Source: Enterobacter sp. Bisph1 (GTDB taxonomy: Bacteria; Pseudomonadota; Gammaproteobacteria; Enterobacterales; Enterobacteriaceae). From it: a stretch of DNA of 64,000 nt. The notes beneath the pieces are model-generated. The model had not been told where the DNA came from. It was given only the letters and a program-made list of their open reading frames with translations, and searched no databases. Position 1 is the stretch's first letter; each line of letters opens with the position of its first letter. The position numbers and the translations under genes were made by a program. Of this stretch, positions 37,836 through 47,763 are shown piece by piece. Location: the NCBI RefSeq assembly GCF_000814905.1, contig NZ_JXAG01000052.1:124001-188000 (forward strand), read 5' to 3'.

Positions 37836-39053
37836 TCATGTAGCCACTATATTCAACGCCTTGCGCAGAATAAAAGGACAAACGATTAAAAACGCATATT
37901 CCGGGCTAAAAATAGACCCCGTAAAAAACAAAGATATCGGAGTGAACAAGTAAAGTTGAACGCGAAAATTCTGATTGTTGCCAAAGGCATTTATCGTCAT
38001 TTTGCCAACTTTAGACAGGTACCATCCGGTCAGTAATACCGCCAACCATGAGAAATAAATGATTAGCAGATACAACCCATTGTCTATTGTTTTTCCGACG
38101 TCCGCACCGTTAAAGATTCCGAATGATGCGACATATTCGTAAAGTGAGCCAAATCTTACTACACCATCAATATTGGTCAGTGAATATCCCACCATCACCA
38201 GCGGACCGATAATACGGTAATACGAGGAAGAGCCTTCGGTGCCTAAATCGCCGAGTCGTGTTGAGATATATGGAAAGGCAAAAACAATGCCCACCACAAA
38301 CACAGCCAGTGAAATAATTGCTAACGGCAACTTTTTACGGATCGCCTCTTTGTTCAGATACTGGAAAGCCCATTCCAGCAGATAGAACAGGATAAATGTC
38401 ATTACCCCTGAAAACGATCCCGAAAGCACTATCCCTGCCAAAATCATAGCATCGGTCTTTGGCGTTTTGATACCAAACTGTTTGATGCTAAGCCAAATTG
38501 AGATTAACGCCAGAGCGAAGAACGCCGGTTCGAAATAAAGTGCGGTGGTACGCTTACCGCCGAACTTGATAAAATTCAGCACGTAACTGTTGCTGTAGAT
38601 GAGATATTTCGAAATCGTCTCCATCAGGCTACTGCCGCCGGTGAGGATAATCTGCGCCATCTCCATCGCCGCCAGCAGCACCACAAAGAACACGACGCAG
38701 TAGAAAAAGCGCAAAATCTTCCGGTAGTTATGTGGAGAAATCGTTTTGAAGCGGATGCTCCACACCATGCCGATAATGATCACGATATAGACAAACAGCA
38801 TCGTCGAAGTTACATATTTACTGGCGTCCAGCGACTTACCGAAAATAAAGTTAAACAGCGTTAACCCTGCCCCAATGCCCAACGCAATCATCAATTTTTT
38901 CAGGTTGATGCGCTCAACATACAGCAGCAGCAATACCGGTAAAAAGGTGACAATGGTTATCGGGAAGCTTTCGCCCAGCTGCAGGATCTTAACGTTGACC
39001 AGCAGGTAGATAATCGGCAGCAGGAGGTAGCTACAGACCTTGATAGAACGAGA
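37836..39053 (-). CDS. wcaD: Colanic acid polymerase WcaD (Wzy-type)
   Basis: This 405-residue polytopic membrane protein has E. coli WcaD length when started at ATG 39051-39053 ([19 protein letters not shown]). In-frame codons further upstream lie inside wcaC and give an implausible basic leader. About eleven hydrophobic segments flank a long periplasmic loop around [17 protein letters not shown]. It polymerises colanic acid units on the periplasmic side. It overlaps the end of wcaC by 23 bases. Confidence 0.92.
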   Translation of the reverse strand, partial: SRSIKVCSYLLLPIIYLLVNVKILQLGESFPITIVTFLPVLLLLYVERINLKKLMIALGIGAGLTLFNFIFGKSLDASKYVTSTMLFVYIVIIIGMVWSIRFKTISPHNYRKILRFFYCVVFFVVLLAAMEMAQIILTGGSSLMETISKYLIYSNSYVLNFIKFGGKRTTALYFEPAFFALALISIWLSIKQFGIKTPKTDAMILAGIVLSGSFSGVMTFILFYLLEWAFQYLNKEAIRKKLPLAIISLAVFVVGIVFAFPYISTRLGDLGTEGSSSYYRIIGPLVMVGYSLTNIDGVVRFGSLYEYVASFGIFNGADVGKTIDNGLYLLIIYFSWLAVLLTGWYLSKVGKMTINAFGNNQNFRVQLYLFTPISLFFTGSIFSPEYAFLIVCPFILRKALNIVAT

Positions 39054-40248
39054 CATACTCCTCCAGCATCTGTTGGCCACTGTAAGCCTGGCGGCTGCGC
39101 GCACGGAACGCGTCGAGGCTTTCGCCAAATACCGCCTGGGCGATTTCTGCTTTCTGGCACTGCACCAGCGACAGCACTTCTTGTTCGCTAAAGGTTTTCC
39201 CGCCGGATTTTTGCAGCACTTCACGCGCCGCATCGCTGTGGGTAGCAATCACCGGTACGCCAATCGACAGCGCTTCACACAGAATCAACGGATAGTTATC
39301 AACGCGGGAACTAAATACCAGCGCGTCCATCTCGTTGAGTTCGCTCATCAGTTTGCGCTTGTCGGTGAGAAAACCGTGGTTGATGACATTGTTGCCTTCA
39401 AAGGGCGAAAACTTACCGAACGTGTGCAGCTCCACACGCTCGTTCATCGCTATAATGTCACGCACCAGTTGCTGATTGGTTTTGCCGTCGTAACGCAAAT
39501 CATGCGCTACCACGGCAATTTTGGGCTTACCTGCGGTGACTTTCACCGGCGCGAGTTCAGCAAGAATCGCTTCGGTCGCCACATCAATACCGTTATTAAT
39601 AATGCTACAGCGCCCCGCGCCGTAGAGGCTATTAAAGGCGTCCGCCACGTGCTGGCTGGGGGAGATAAACTGGCAGCCCAGCGCCAGCATCTGGTTAAAA
39701 AGCTGGCGTTTATGGCCGACAAGCTGATGGGCGCGATCGATTTTTACCGGCGGATAGTTGTCCAGTGTCGGACATTTACGGCAGTTATCCTTCCACCCTT
39801 CACAACCGTCGGTAAAGGCGCAGCGTCCGGTGACGCTCCAGTGATCGTGCAGGGTCCAGACAAAGGTGGTATCCGGCTTATGGGCTTTCACTTTCTGACA
39901 GAAGCTCACCAGTGAGTCCAGATTCAACCAATAGCTGTGCATTACATGAAAGTGCAGTACTACCGGCCCATTAGTGCGGGTGACGGTGCGATAAAGGTTG
40001 TTCAGGGTGCCAAAAACATCACGGTTAAACAGGCGAAACAGCGCCAGGTTAGCAATGGAGGTCAGCCGCGGCGTCTGTTTATAGACCTGGGAATAGTTAT
40101 CGTGGCTGACGCTTTTTTTGCCGCCTTTGCCATAGCCGTAAATAAACCGGGAGGAGAAACCCTGTTGCAGGGCGCGCTGGTGCAGATCCAGCGCCACGCC
40201 CGCCGCGCCGCCTTCGGCGAGACGCACATTAAATTGCATAATATTCAT
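39031..40248 (-). CDS. wcaC: Colanic acid glycosyltransferase WcaC (GT4)
   Basis: This 405-residue GT-B transferase has the length of E. coli WcaC. MNIMQFNVRLAEGGAAGVALDL opens the acceptor domain, FVWTLHDHWSVTGRCAFTDGCEGWK is the conserved Cys-rich stretch of this subfamily, and FSSRVDNYPLILCEALSIGVPV holds the donor-site E motif. It is a probable galactosyltransferase from published pathway work. It is coupled to wcaB (4-base overlap) and to wcaD (23-base overlap). Confidence 0.94.
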   Translation of the reverse strand: MNIMQFNVRLAEGGAAGVALDLHQRALQQGFSSRFIYGYGKGGKKSVSHDNYSQVYKQTPRLTSIANLALFRLFNRDVFGTLNNLYRTVTRTNGPVVLHFHVMHSYWLNLDSLVSFCQKVKAHKPDTTFVWTLHDHWSVTGRCAFTDGCEGWKDNCRKCPTLDNYPPVKIDRAHQLVGHKRQLFNQMLALGCQFISPSQHVADAFNSLYGAGRCSIINNGIDVATEAILAELAPVKVTAGKPKIAVVAHDLRYDGKTNQQLVRDIIAMNERVELHTFGKFSPFEGNNVINHGFLTDKRKLMSELNEMDALVFSSRVDNYPLILCEALSIGVPVIATHSDAAREVLQKSGGKTFSEQEVLSLVQCQKAEIAQAVFGESLDAFRARSRQAYSGQQMLEEYVSFYQGL

Positions 40249-40736
40249 TTAATCACCTTCACCCACGCTTTCTCACCGACCACCAGCGCGTTATCCGGCA
40301 CGCTGTCGAGCACTACGCTGCCCGCGCCGACGGTGACATTATTACCAATGGTGATATCGCCGAGCAGCACCACATTGGCCCCGAGTTCGACGTTGTTGCC
40401 AATCACCGGGCACGCCAGGCTGTCCGCCCCGCGGTTACCAATGGTTACGCCATGGCGAATGGTGAAATCATCACCGGCGACGGTGTTTTTATTGATGACT
40501 ACTGCATAGCCATGATGGATGGTAAAGCGGCGGCCAATCGTAGCTGCGGCCTGAATCTCATAGCCGAACAGGCATTCGGTAACAAAGCGGTACAACAAAA
40601 TGACCGGTGCCGCCCAGATATTGTTGATGACATGCTTTTTGCGCCAGACGGAGCAAAAGTGGGCGATTCGGTAGGCCGCAACCATGCAGCACGGACGCAA
40701 GTTCCAGTGATTAGCGCGAAAATCTTCCAGACGCAT
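40245..40736 (-). CDS. wcaB: Colanic acid acetyltransferase WcaB
   Basis: This 163-residue protein (E. coli 162) of the serine-acetyltransferase-like hexapeptide family has IGRRFTIHHGYAVVINKNTVAG with the catalytic His, FTIRHGVTIGNRG, and IGNNVELGANVVLLGDITIGNN. It O-acetylates a colanic acid sugar with acetyl-CoA. It is tightly coupled: its start overlaps the wcaA stop by one base. Confidence 0.94.
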   Translation of the reverse strand: MRLEDFRANHWNLRPCCMVAAYRIAHFCSVWRKKHVINNIWAAPVILLYRFVTECLFGYEIQAAATIGRRFTIHHGYAVVINKNTVAGDDFTIRHGVTIGNRGADSLACPVIGNNVELGANVVLLGDITIGNNVTVGAGSVVLDSVPDNALVVGEKAWVKVIK

Positions 40737-41581
40737 TATTTCCCCCGCAGCCCGTCAGCCAGTCGTTTGCCATTACGCAACGAGAAAAGCGTCACTAAGG
40801 TGCGCCAGTTCATGCGCTTATTGCGGATCTGATAAAGGGTAAACAGCTGGTATTTTTTACTGGCACGATCGAATTTTGCTTTGTGCTTACGGTAAAAGTG
40901 GAAATAGCCGGAAAATTTTTTCGGCGACGAGGTGATCTGCATTTCACCGTGGTTAATGTGCAGGATCTGCGTGGCCTCTTCGATTTTCCACGGCTCGCCG
41001 TACTCTTCCACCATGCGTAAGAAAATATCGTAATCCTGCGCTGCCTTCAGCTGCGTATCGAACAGGCTCTCTTTAAAACGCCAGGCATACGTGAAGACCT
41101 GATTGCCCACAATATTGCGTTTATAGAACAGCTTGCGCGAGAACGGCGATTTCGGATACAGCGGTAAGCTCGCCGGTTGCGAATAGACTTCGCCCTGGCA
41201 GACATAATCGTTGGCGTACAAAAACGCGCGGGTATTCAACAGATGTTTGTGTGCCAGGAATACGGTGAGACGATTCGGCGTCCACTCATCATCATCATCA
41301 ATGCCGGTGATAAACTCGCCGTGGGCCTGCAAAATCGCCTGATTGCGTACCGCGCAGGCACCAGAGTTAAAGGCGTTACGCGTATAGCTGACGCGCGGAT
41401 CGTTAAGCTCCTCGACGAACTGCTGCAGCTGCTCGAAGCTTGAGGAGCAGTCATCGACGATGATCATTTCCCAGTGCGGGTAGTCCTGGCGCAGCACGGA
41501 TTTAATCGCGCGGATCGCCAGCTGTTGCCGGTTCCAGGTTGGCATATAAATTGAAATTAATGGGTTTGCTGTTGTGCTCAT
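40736..41581 (-). CDS. wcaA: Colanic acid glycosyltransferase WcaA (GT2)
   Basis: This 281-residue GT-A transferase (E. coli 279) has ISIYMPTWNRQQLAIRAIKS, MIIVDDCSSSFEQL for nucleotide binding and FITGIDDDDEWTPNRL with the DxD motif. It is a probable glucuronosyltransferase in current models. It is the first gene after the wzc-wcaA hairpin and so the first of the wca block. Confidence 0.94.
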   Translation of the reverse strand: MSTTANPLISIYMPTWNRQQLAIRAIKSVLRQDYPHWEMIIVDDCSSSFEQLQQFVEELNDPRVSYTRNAFNSGACAVRNQAILQAHGEFITGIDDDDEWTPNRLTVFLAHKHLLNTRAFLYANDYVCQGEVYSQPASLPLYPKSPFSRKLFYKRNIVGNQVFTYAWRFKESLFDTQLKAAQDYDIFLRMVEEYGEPWKIEEATQILHINHGEMQITSSPKKFSGYFHFYRKHKAKFDRASKKYQLFTLYQIRNKRMNWRTLVTLFSLRNGKRLADGLRGK

Positions 41582-41615
41582 GATGCGTCCCTATGCGTTC
41601 AACATGCCGCTTTTG

Positions 41616-41663
41616 CCCTCACCCCGCCTTTTCCCGAGGGGAAAAAGCGGGGTGCCTTGAGGG
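41616..41663 (-). repeat. Long hairpin between wzc and wcaA
   Basis: Arms CCCTC...ACCCCGC and GCGGGGT...GAGGG (41616-41627 and 41647-41663) enclose a partly self-pairing CTTTTCCCGAGGGGAAAAA core. No T-run follows on the operon strand. A stem-loop here is known in E. coli and has been proposed to reduce transcription into wcaA relative to wza-wzb-wzc. CCCTCACCCC-type palindromes are also dispersed in some enterobacteria. Confidence 0.65.
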
Positions 41664-41680
41664 AAGAGGTAAAGATCGGG

Positions 41681-43849
41681 TTATTTCGAATCGGATTTGT
41701 ATTCGTACTCGTAGTAGCCGTAATCCTGGTAACCCGTTGCACGGCGGAAAATGGAGTTCAGGATCACGCCTTTCACCTCAATACCGTTTTGTTCAAAGCG
41801 GCTCAGGCTGGTCTGGATCTCTTTCAGCGTGTTCACCGCGTAACGCGCCACCATCAGCGTGGTGCCCGCGTGACGGCCAACCACGGCGGCATCCGTTACC
41901 GCGAGGATTGGCGGGGTATCAATCAGCACCAGGTCATACTGGCTGCTGGCCCACTGGAGTAACTGGCTAAAACGTTCGCTCATCAGCAGTTCTGAGGGGT
42001 TCGGCGGCACCTGACCGCGCGGTACCAGATCAAAGTTGCCGATCGAGGTCGGTTTTGCGCAGCTCTCGATTGCCCCTTTCCCGGCGAGCACTTCAGACAG
42101 ACCGTTGAGGTTATCGGTTCCCAGCAGTTCATGGGTGTAACCTTTACGCATATCACAGTCGATCAGCAGCACGCGTTTATTGGTCTGGCTAATCACCGCC
42201 GCAAGGTTGGCGCAGACAAACGTTTTACCAATCGACGGGCTGACCCCGGTCATCATCAGAACATTGTTTTTAGCCTGGAGCATGGCGAAATGCAGACTGG
42301 TTCGCAGGCTGCGCACCGCTTCGATAGCCAGATCTGTCGGATTACCCACCGCCAGCAACTGGCTCTGCTTATAGCGTTTAACCCCTTTGATGGTTTTGAC
42401 GCTATCACGCGCTTTTTGCCACTCCGACAGCGGAATGCTGGCATATACGCTGATGCCGTTTTCTTCCAGCACCTGCGGGCTTTCGATACCGCGGTTCAGC
42501 AACGAACGCAGCAGCACGCCGACAATAGAGACAATCAGACCGAGAATAATGCTGCCAAGAATAATCAGCACTTTCTTCGGCTTCAGCACGCCAGGTTGGG
42601 CAATGGCCGGGTCGACAATACGCACATCGCCGACGGTGCTCGCCTGGGTAATACGCAGCTCCTGCTGTTTATTCAGCAGCTGCATATATACCTGCTGACC
42701 GGATTCGACATCACGCGTCAGGCGGACAATCTCCTGCTGCGTTTCCGGCATCGCGGTAATGCGGCTGTTCAGTTTTTCTTTCTCATCTTCCAGCGCTTTA
42801 CGTTTTTCCAGCAGCGTGCGGTAAGCCGGATGGACTTTGGTGTAGAGCTTGGAGATTTCGGCTTCGCGGAACGTCAGTTCATTTATCTGCGCATCGATGT
42901 TAACCATCGAGTCGAGGACCGATTTCGCTTCCAGCGGCAGATCCACAGAGTCTTTGCGCTGGCGATAGCTGTTGAGTTTTTCCTCAGCCGCATCCAGCTT
43001 ACTGCGTACTTCTGGCAGCTGCTTATCAAGGAAGATCAGGCTCTTCTCCGCCTCTTCCGATTTGCGCGCAATGTTCTGCTGCAGGTAGTTGCGGGTGATG
43101 CTATCGAGGATGGCGCGAATCTGATCCTTATCTTCGCCGGTATAGGTCAGGCTAAGTACGCCGGTATCTTTACCGTTTTCGGCGACCGTCAGGTTACTTT
43201 GCAGATTATTAATCATGCCCAGCGTCGAGTATTTGGTGACGGTAAATTCGCTATCATTCGCTGCATTAATCGCGCTGACTTCCATGGTGACGCCCTGTTT
43301 GTTCAGAGATTTGCCCACTTCGCCACGCGCTTCAAAGCCGCCATCGCTACTTAACAAATACTCTTTTGGACTCAGCACTTTCAGGGTGAAGGTTTGATCG
43401 TTCATCTCTTTGGGCAGCGTAAACCGGGTGACTTTCACCGTATCGTTTTGCCGGCCCATCAGTCGATCCCAGCCTGCGCCAAACAGCGGGAAGCTGTTTT
43501 TCACCACAGAAATATCCAGATCCAGATCGTCAACGGTTTTCCCCAGCACCAGACGTGACTGGATCAGCTGAATTTCTGCATCCGCCGCCGGCGGCTTGTT
43601 CGACAGCGCGCTGTTAAGGTCCTGAACCAGCGAACTGCCGGTATTCTGCTCGATCTGCACCAGCGCATCGGCGCTGTAGATAGGCGTCGCGAACAGGCAG
43701 TAGACGACAGCGAACAGTGCAAAAACCGCGGTGATGCCCAGCACCCACCAGCGAGCTTCAATGACGGTGCCGATCAAACGGCCAATATCGATTTCGTCGT
43801 TGCCCACCGCCGGGGCAGCAGAATGCGAATGGTGTGTTTTCTCTGTCAT
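41681..43849 (-). CDS. wzc: Tyrosine autokinase Wzc
   Basis: The protein has 722 residues from ATG 43847-43849 (MTEKTHHSHSAAP), against 720 in E. coli; an upstream in-frame start lies inside wzb. Two membrane helices flank a long periplasmic coiled-coil region. The cytoplasmic kinase has Walker A SPSIGKTFVCANL, Walker A' LLIDCDMRKG and Walker B YDLVLIDTPP. A tyrosine-rich tail (GYQDYGYYEYEYK, six Tyr) is the autophosphorylation site. Cycles of phosphorylation by Wzc and dephosphorylation by Wzb drive colanic acid polymerisation and export through Wza. It starts 2 bases after the wzb stop. Confidence 0.96.
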   Translation of the reverse strand: MTEKTHHSHSAAPAVGNDEIDIGRLIGTVIEARWWVLGITAVFALFAVVYCLFATPIYSADALVQIEQNTGSSLVQDLNSALSNKPPAADAEIQLIQSRLVLGKTVDDLDLDISVVKNSFPLFGAGWDRLMGRQNDTVKVTRFTLPKEMNDQTFTLKVLSPKEYLLSSDGGFEARGEVGKSLNKQGVTMEVSAINAANDSEFTVTKYSTLGMINNLQSNLTVAENGKDTGVLSLTYTGEDKDQIRAILDSITRNYLQQNIARKSEEAEKSLIFLDKQLPEVRSKLDAAEEKLNSYRQRKDSVDLPLEAKSVLDSMVNIDAQINELTFREAEISKLYTKVHPAYRTLLEKRKALEDEKEKLNSRITAMPETQQEIVRLTRDVESGQQVYMQLLNKQQELRITQASTVGDVRIVDPAIAQPGVLKPKKVLIILGSIILGLIVSIVGVLLRSLLNRGIESPQVLEENGISVYASIPLSEWQKARDSVKTIKGVKRYKQSQLLAVGNPTDLAIEAVRSLRTSLHFAMLQAKNNVLMMTGVSPSIGKTFVCANLAAVISQTNKRVLLIDCDMRKGYTHELLGTDNLNGLSEVLAGKGAIESCAKPTSIGNFDLVPRGQVPPNPSELLMSERFSQLLQWASSQYDLVLIDTPPILAVTDAAVVGRHAGTTLMVARYAVNTLKEIQTSLSRFEQNGIEVKGVILNSIFRRATGYQDYGYYEYEYKSDSK

Positions 43850-43851
43850 TA

Positions 43852-44295
43852 TTATCCCTGCTGAGCTTGCAATGCCTGCGCCCATTGGCGAGCAGACTGG
43901 TCAAGTAAGGTGTAAACCGCGTCAAAAGCTTCACGGCTTTTGCGATACGGGTCCGGGATCTCCCGTTCATTATCCCAGTGGCCAAAGAGCATGACCTTGC
44001 CACGCATTTCCGGGGCAATCTCGCACAGGCGGGCAATATGGCGTTTTTCCATCACCAGAATCAGGTCGTATTCCCTGCACATCGAAGCGGTGACTTGTCG
44101 CGCGCAATGCCCTTCCAGAGAGAGTTGATTATCCGCCGCCACGGCGACGGCGCCGGCATCTGCGCTATGTCCAACCAGCGCGCCCAGCCCGGCTGAGTCC
44201 ACCGTTAATGCGGGCTGGTATTTTTTCAGCAGCCGTTCTGCCGTCGGGGAACGGCAAATGTTCCCCACGCATACCACCAGTATTTTGTTGAACAT
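43852..44295 (-). CDS. wzb: Low-molecular-weight protein tyrosine phosphatase Wzb
   Basis: The protein has 147 residues, as in E. coli. VCVGNICRSPTAE is the CX5R catalytic loop near the N-terminus, and the general-acid Asp is in EIPDPYRKSREAF. It removes phosphate from the Wzc tyrosine tail. It lies 2 bases after wza and 2 before wzc. Confidence 0.96.
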   Translation of the reverse strand: MFNKILVVCVGNICRSPTAERLLKKYQPALTVDSAGLGALVGHSADAGAVAVAADNQLSLEGHCARQVTASMCREYDLILVMEKRHIARLCEIAPEMRGKVMLFGHWDNEREIPDPYRKSREAFDAVYTLLDQSARQWAQALQAQQG

Positions 44296-44297
44296 AG

Positions 44298-45443
44298 TTA
44301 TTGCAGACTTTTTATGTCGTTGGCCGTGTTGGTCATGTAGCGAACGCCACTGATTGTCGGCAGCAACTGGTTGATAAGACGGTTCCAGCGCGCCACCGGT
44401 GCGGTGGTGACATACACCACGTCATACGGCTGGAGACGGAAGTTGGTGGCCATTACCAGCGATGTCGCATCGGACATATCAAGCTGGTAAATATTGGCAA
44501 TCTTGTTGCCGCGACCGCCCTCGCCCTCTTTCAGCGGACGAATCACAAAGATACCGCTGGCATTCGAGGTGGTCAGATCGATACCTTCTGCCTGGCCCAG
44601 CGCTTCGGTGAGCGTCATACCGCTGAAGTCCATTTTGAGGGTGCTCTGTTTTTTCACTTCGCCCATCACGAACACTTTCAGGTCGTCATTACGCGGCACG
44701 AACAGGATGTCGCCGGGATAGAGCAGACGGTTCTGGCTGAGATCGCCGTTTTGCATCAGCGCCTGTAGGGAGATGCGCTGCTCCTGTCCCTGGTGCGTCA
44801 GCACCACGTTGCGCCAGTCGGCGCTGTCCGTCAGACCGCCGGCGGCATTGACGGCATCCAGTACGGTCAACGGAACGTTGGTGATGGCCTGCTGGCCTGA
44901 TTTTGCTACCTGACCGGAGATATAGGCTTTCTGCGAGCGGAACGCGGCGATATTAACGTCCACCTGCGGGTCGGCAATATAGGTCGCTAAACGGCTGGTA
45001 ATATCACTACGGATCTCAGAAAGGGTTTTACCGGCAACATGGATTTTGCCGACATAGGGATAAAACATGGTGCCATCGGGCTGAACCCAGTTACCGGCAT
45101 CGCTTGAGCTGCGATACTGCCCGGCAGGGGTGGTCAGTTCCGGGTGATCCCACACCGTGACGTTCAACACATCCCCTGGCCCTACGCGGTACTGGTAGGC
45201 AGAGATCTCCTGATCCAGTGACATATTCGGTTGAGCGACATTCGCGCGCGGGCGTAATTGTTCAATCAGACGTGGGGTTAATGGATAGACATTCACCATG
45301 CGGTCTAAATCAAAGTCAGCATCCTGCTGTTTAATCACATCCTTTCCCATCGTACTCATATTGCTGCCTGGGAAGACGGTGCAGCCACTCATCAAGCTTA
45401 TGGACACCAATAATGGCATCAATTTCGTTTTAGATTTCATCAT
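44298..45443 (-). CDS. wza: Outer-membrane polysaccharide export lipoprotein Wza
   Basis: The protein has 381 residues (E. coli 379). A lipoprotein signal ends in LMSGC (Cys at about 21), followed by [15 protein letters not shown]. The polysaccharide export domain contains [19 protein letters not shown], and soluble beta-grasp domains follow. The C-terminal amphipathic helix, which in E. coli forms the octameric outer-membrane pore, ends in ...ANDIKSLQ. It is the first gene of the operon, 180 bases behind the JUMPstart. Two adjacent ATG codons begin the gene. Confidence 0.96.
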   Translation of the reverse strand: MMKSKTKLMPLLVSISLMSGCTVFPGSNMSTMGKDVIKQQDADFDLDRMVNVYPLTPRLIEQLRPRANVAQPNMSLDQEISAYQYRVGPGDVLNVTVWDHPELTTPAGQYRSSSDAGNWVQPDGTMFYPYVGKIHVAGKTLSEIRSDITSRLATYIADPQVDVNIAAFRSQKAYISGQVAKSGQQAITNVPLTVLDAVNAAGGLTDSADWRNVVLTHQGQEQRISLQALMQNGDLSQNRLLYPGDILFVPRNDDLKVFVMGEVKKQSTLKMDFSGMTLTEALGQAEGIDLTTSNASGIFVIRPLKEGEGGRGNKIANIYQLDMSDATSLVMATNFRLQPYDVVYVTTAPVARWNRLINQLLPTISGVRYMTNTANDIKSLQ

Positions 45444-45622
45444 TGATTAATTATCACTTTGGCAGAGTAATTATCCTGTGCGATTTAAATAAGCGCTCAA
45501 GCTGTACGCAGATTCAGAATGCAGTTAATTTGTAAAAAATATAACTGGCATCAGTCCTAAAAAACGTTTATTCAACCGCATACGATTACAGAATAATCCA
45601 GGCTGATTGACATACCCGCAGG

Positions 45623-45660
45623 CACGCTACCGCCCCTGGCTTTCAGTTACCAATACACTG
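45623..45660 (-). promoter_or_regulatory. JUMPstart element with ops site, colanic acid operon
   Basis: CACGCTACCGCC (45623-45634) is the exact complement of the ops core, followed by CCTGGCTTTCAGTTACC and ending in CACTG, complementary to the CAGTG that opens JUMPstart. It lies 180 bases upstream of wza in its leader. RfaH loaded here should let polymerase read the roughly 23-kb operon. Its ops core is identical to that of the O-antigen element at 21401. Confidence 0.93.
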
Positions 45661-45946
45661 ATTGACGCTAAGTTATTGATAGTCATCCATTACACCCTCT
45701 TTCCCGAGGCATACATTAGCCCCCAGGATAAAATACGGCAGGAATCACTTTTTGCACTGATTAACAATGTTAAAAATAACATCTCAGGTTTATTAGAATG
45801 ATGCTTGAGGAATTGTTGCAGCTTAGCCAATAGCAGGCAAGGCAACATTAAGGGGTAAACATCTTTTTAAGAATAATATTAAGGGCAAAGATTTAAATTT
45901 TTAGGATTTACCGCATATTGACAAAAACCTGACATAGAATTACGCG

Positions 45947-45960
45947 TAAGATTATTCCTG
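45947..45960. promoter_or_regulatory. RcsAB box upstream of wza
   Basis: TAAGATTATTCCTG matches the RcsAB consensus TaAGaatatTCctA with few changes. It lies about 500 bases upstream of wza and beyond the JUMPstart, as in E. coli. The Rcs phosphorelay activates colanic acid synthesis through RcsA-RcsB binding to this site on envelope stress. No convincing -35/-10 pair could be fixed by eye in the AT-rich sequence next to it. Confidence 0.82.
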
Positions 45961-46138
45961 ATTATTGTTTATAAACGACAATAATTAATCTGCGAAACAA
46001 TAGGGGAAATAGCGCTTAAATAGTTTTTTCTTATTCCTGGAAATAAGAGTAATCGCAGGTATTCATTGCATTTTTGCGCCGCTTTATCCATCATCGCCTG
46101 TTGACATTTGTCATATCACAGAAGGTGTTATTTTTACG

Positions 46139-47722
46139 ATGGAATGGATTGCCGATCCGTCAATCTGGGCCGGTCTTATCACGCTGGTGGTGATTGAGCT
46201 GGTGCTGGGTATTGATAACCTGGTGTTTATTGCCATTCTCGCCGAGAAATTGCCGCCGGCGCAGCGAGACCGCGCGCGCGTCACCGGTCTTATTCTTGCC
46301 ATGCTGATGCGTTTATTGCTGCTGGCGTCTATTTCGTGGCTGGTGACCCTCACCCAACCGCTCTTTTCCGTGCGCGGATTCACTTTCAGCGCCCGGGATT
46401 TGATCATGCTGGTGGGCGGTCTGTTCTTGTTATTTAAAGCCACCGTAGAACTGAACGAGCGCCTCGAAGGAAAAGACAGCGATAATCCGACGCAGCGGCA
46501 CGGCGCAAAGTTCTGGGCGGTGGTGATGCAGATTGTGGTGCTCGACGCCGTCTTTTCGCTGGACTCGGTGATTACCGCCGTCGGCATGGTTGACCATCTG
46601 GCAGTAATGATGGCGGCGGTGGTGATCGCCGTTTCCCTGATGCTGCTGGCAAGCAAATCCCTGACCCGTTTCGTCAATAGCCATCCGACAATCGTTATTC
46701 TGTGTCTCAGCTTCTTATTGATGATTGGCTTTAGCCTGGTGGCCGACGGGTTTGGTTTCCATATCCCGAAAGGCTATCTGTATGCGGCGATTGGCTTCTC
46801 GGTGATGATCGAAGCCCTGAACCAGCTGGCAATCTTCAACCGCCGCCGTTTTTTATCCGCCAACCGCACCCTGCGCCAGCGTACTACCGAAACGGTGATG
46901 CGCCTGCTGAGCGGGCGTAAAGAGGAAGCCGATCTGGATGCGCAGGCTTCGTCGATGCTGCGCGATAGCGACGACGACCAGATATTTAACCCGCAAGAAC
47001 GGCGGATGATTGAGCGGGTGCTTAATCTCAATCAGCGCAGCGTGAGCAGCATTATGACTTCGCGCCACGATATTGAGCATATCGACCTGAGCGCGCCGGA
47101 AGCGGAAGTCCGCGCGCTATTAGATAAAAACCAGCATACGCGCATCGTCATCACCGGCGGCGAACAGGACGATAACCTGCTGGGCGTTGTGCATATCCTC
47201 GATTTGCTGCAGCAATCTTTGCACGGCGAACCGCTGGATTTGCGCGTACTGGTGCGTCAGCCGCTGGTGTTCCCGGAAGGATTACCGCTGCTGCAGGCGC
47301 TGGAGCAGTTCCGCAATGCCCGCACCCACTTTGCTTTTGTAGTAGATGAGTTTGGCTCCGTTGAAGGGCTGGTGACGCTGAGCGACGTGATGGAAACCAT
47401 CGCCGGTAATTTACCCAACGAGGTGGAAGAGATCGACGCGCGCCATGATATTCAGAAAAATAGCGACGGTAGCTGGACGGCGAATGGCCATATGCCGCTG
47501 GAAGATCTGGTGCAATACGTTCCGCTGCCCCTTGATGAGAAGCGGGAATATCACACCATCGCCGGGTTATTAATGGAGTATCTGCAGCGCATTCCGCAGC
47601 CGGGCGAAGAGATTCAGGTGGGAGATTACCTGCTGAAAACCCTCGATGTGCAAAGCCACCGGGTGCAAAAAGTGCAGCTTATTCCCCTAAGCGGTGACGA
47701 GCGTCTTAATTACGAAGTGTAA
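46139..47722 (+). CDS. yegH: YegH, TerC-family membrane protein with CBS and CorC-type domains
   Basis: The protein has 527 residues, as in E. coli YegH. The N-terminal TerC domain has about seven helices, with [15 protein letters not shown] and [15 protein letters not shown] carrying the conserved Asp residues. A CBS pair follows ([16 protein letters not shown], and [24 protein letters not shown]), then a CorC/HlyC-type C-terminal domain. Probable role in metal ion transport or efflux, from family membership; the substrate is not known. It is divergent from wza and shares the 695-base control region. Confidence 0.94.
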   Translation: MEWIADPSIWAGLITLVVIELVLGIDNLVFIAILAEKLPPAQRDRARVTGLILAMLMRLLLLASISWLVTLTQPLFSVRGFTFSARDLIMLVGGLFLLFKATVELNERLEGKDSDNPTQRHGAKFWAVVMQIVVLDAVFSLDSVITAVGMVDHLAVMMAAVVIAVSLMLLASKSLTRFVNSHPTIVILCLSFLLMIGFSLVADGFGFHIPKGYLYAAIGFSVMIEALNQLAIFNRRRFLSANRTLRQRTTETVMRLLSGRKEEADLDAQASSMLRDSDDDQIFNPQERRMIERVLNLNQRSVSSIMTSRHDIEHIDLSAPEAEVRALLDKNQHTRIVITGGEQDDNLLGVVHILDLLQQSLHGEPLDLRVLVRQPLVFPEGLPLLQALEQFRNARTHFAFVVDEFGSVEGLVTLSDVMETIAGNLPNEVEEIDARHDIQKNSDGSWTANGHMPLEDLVQYVPLPLDEKREYHTIAGLLMEYLQRIPQPGEEIQVGDYLLKTLDVQSHRVQKVQLIPLSGDERLNYEV

Positions 47723-47726
47723 AACG

Positions 47727-47746
47727 GGCCGGGGCTTGCCCCGGCC
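47727..47746 (-). terminator. Terminator between yegH and the DeoR-type gene
   Basis: A 9-bp perfect stem GGCCGGGGC/GCCCCGGCC with a TT loop. On the minus strand CGTTTTA follows, giving a short T-run, so it best serves the DeoR-type gene. It also lies 5 bases after the yegH stop and may act on both. Confidence 0.65.
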
Positions 47747-47763
47747 TGAACTCGCCTGAGCAC

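Noticed and set aside
39054-39248. Upstream extension of wcaD inside wcaC
   Set aside because: The extra 65 residues are basic and low in hydrophobicity and are the shadow of wcaC; starting at 39053 gives the E. coli length.
42131-43354. A 407-codon plus-strand frame opposite wzc
   Set aside because: Composition is that of a reverse-complement shadow (high His, Arg, Gln); wzc is complete on the other strand.
45607-45801. A 64-codon plus-strand reading frame upstream of wza
   Set aside because: It runs through the JUMPstart element, has no ribosome site and no recognisable product; the region is the wza leader.
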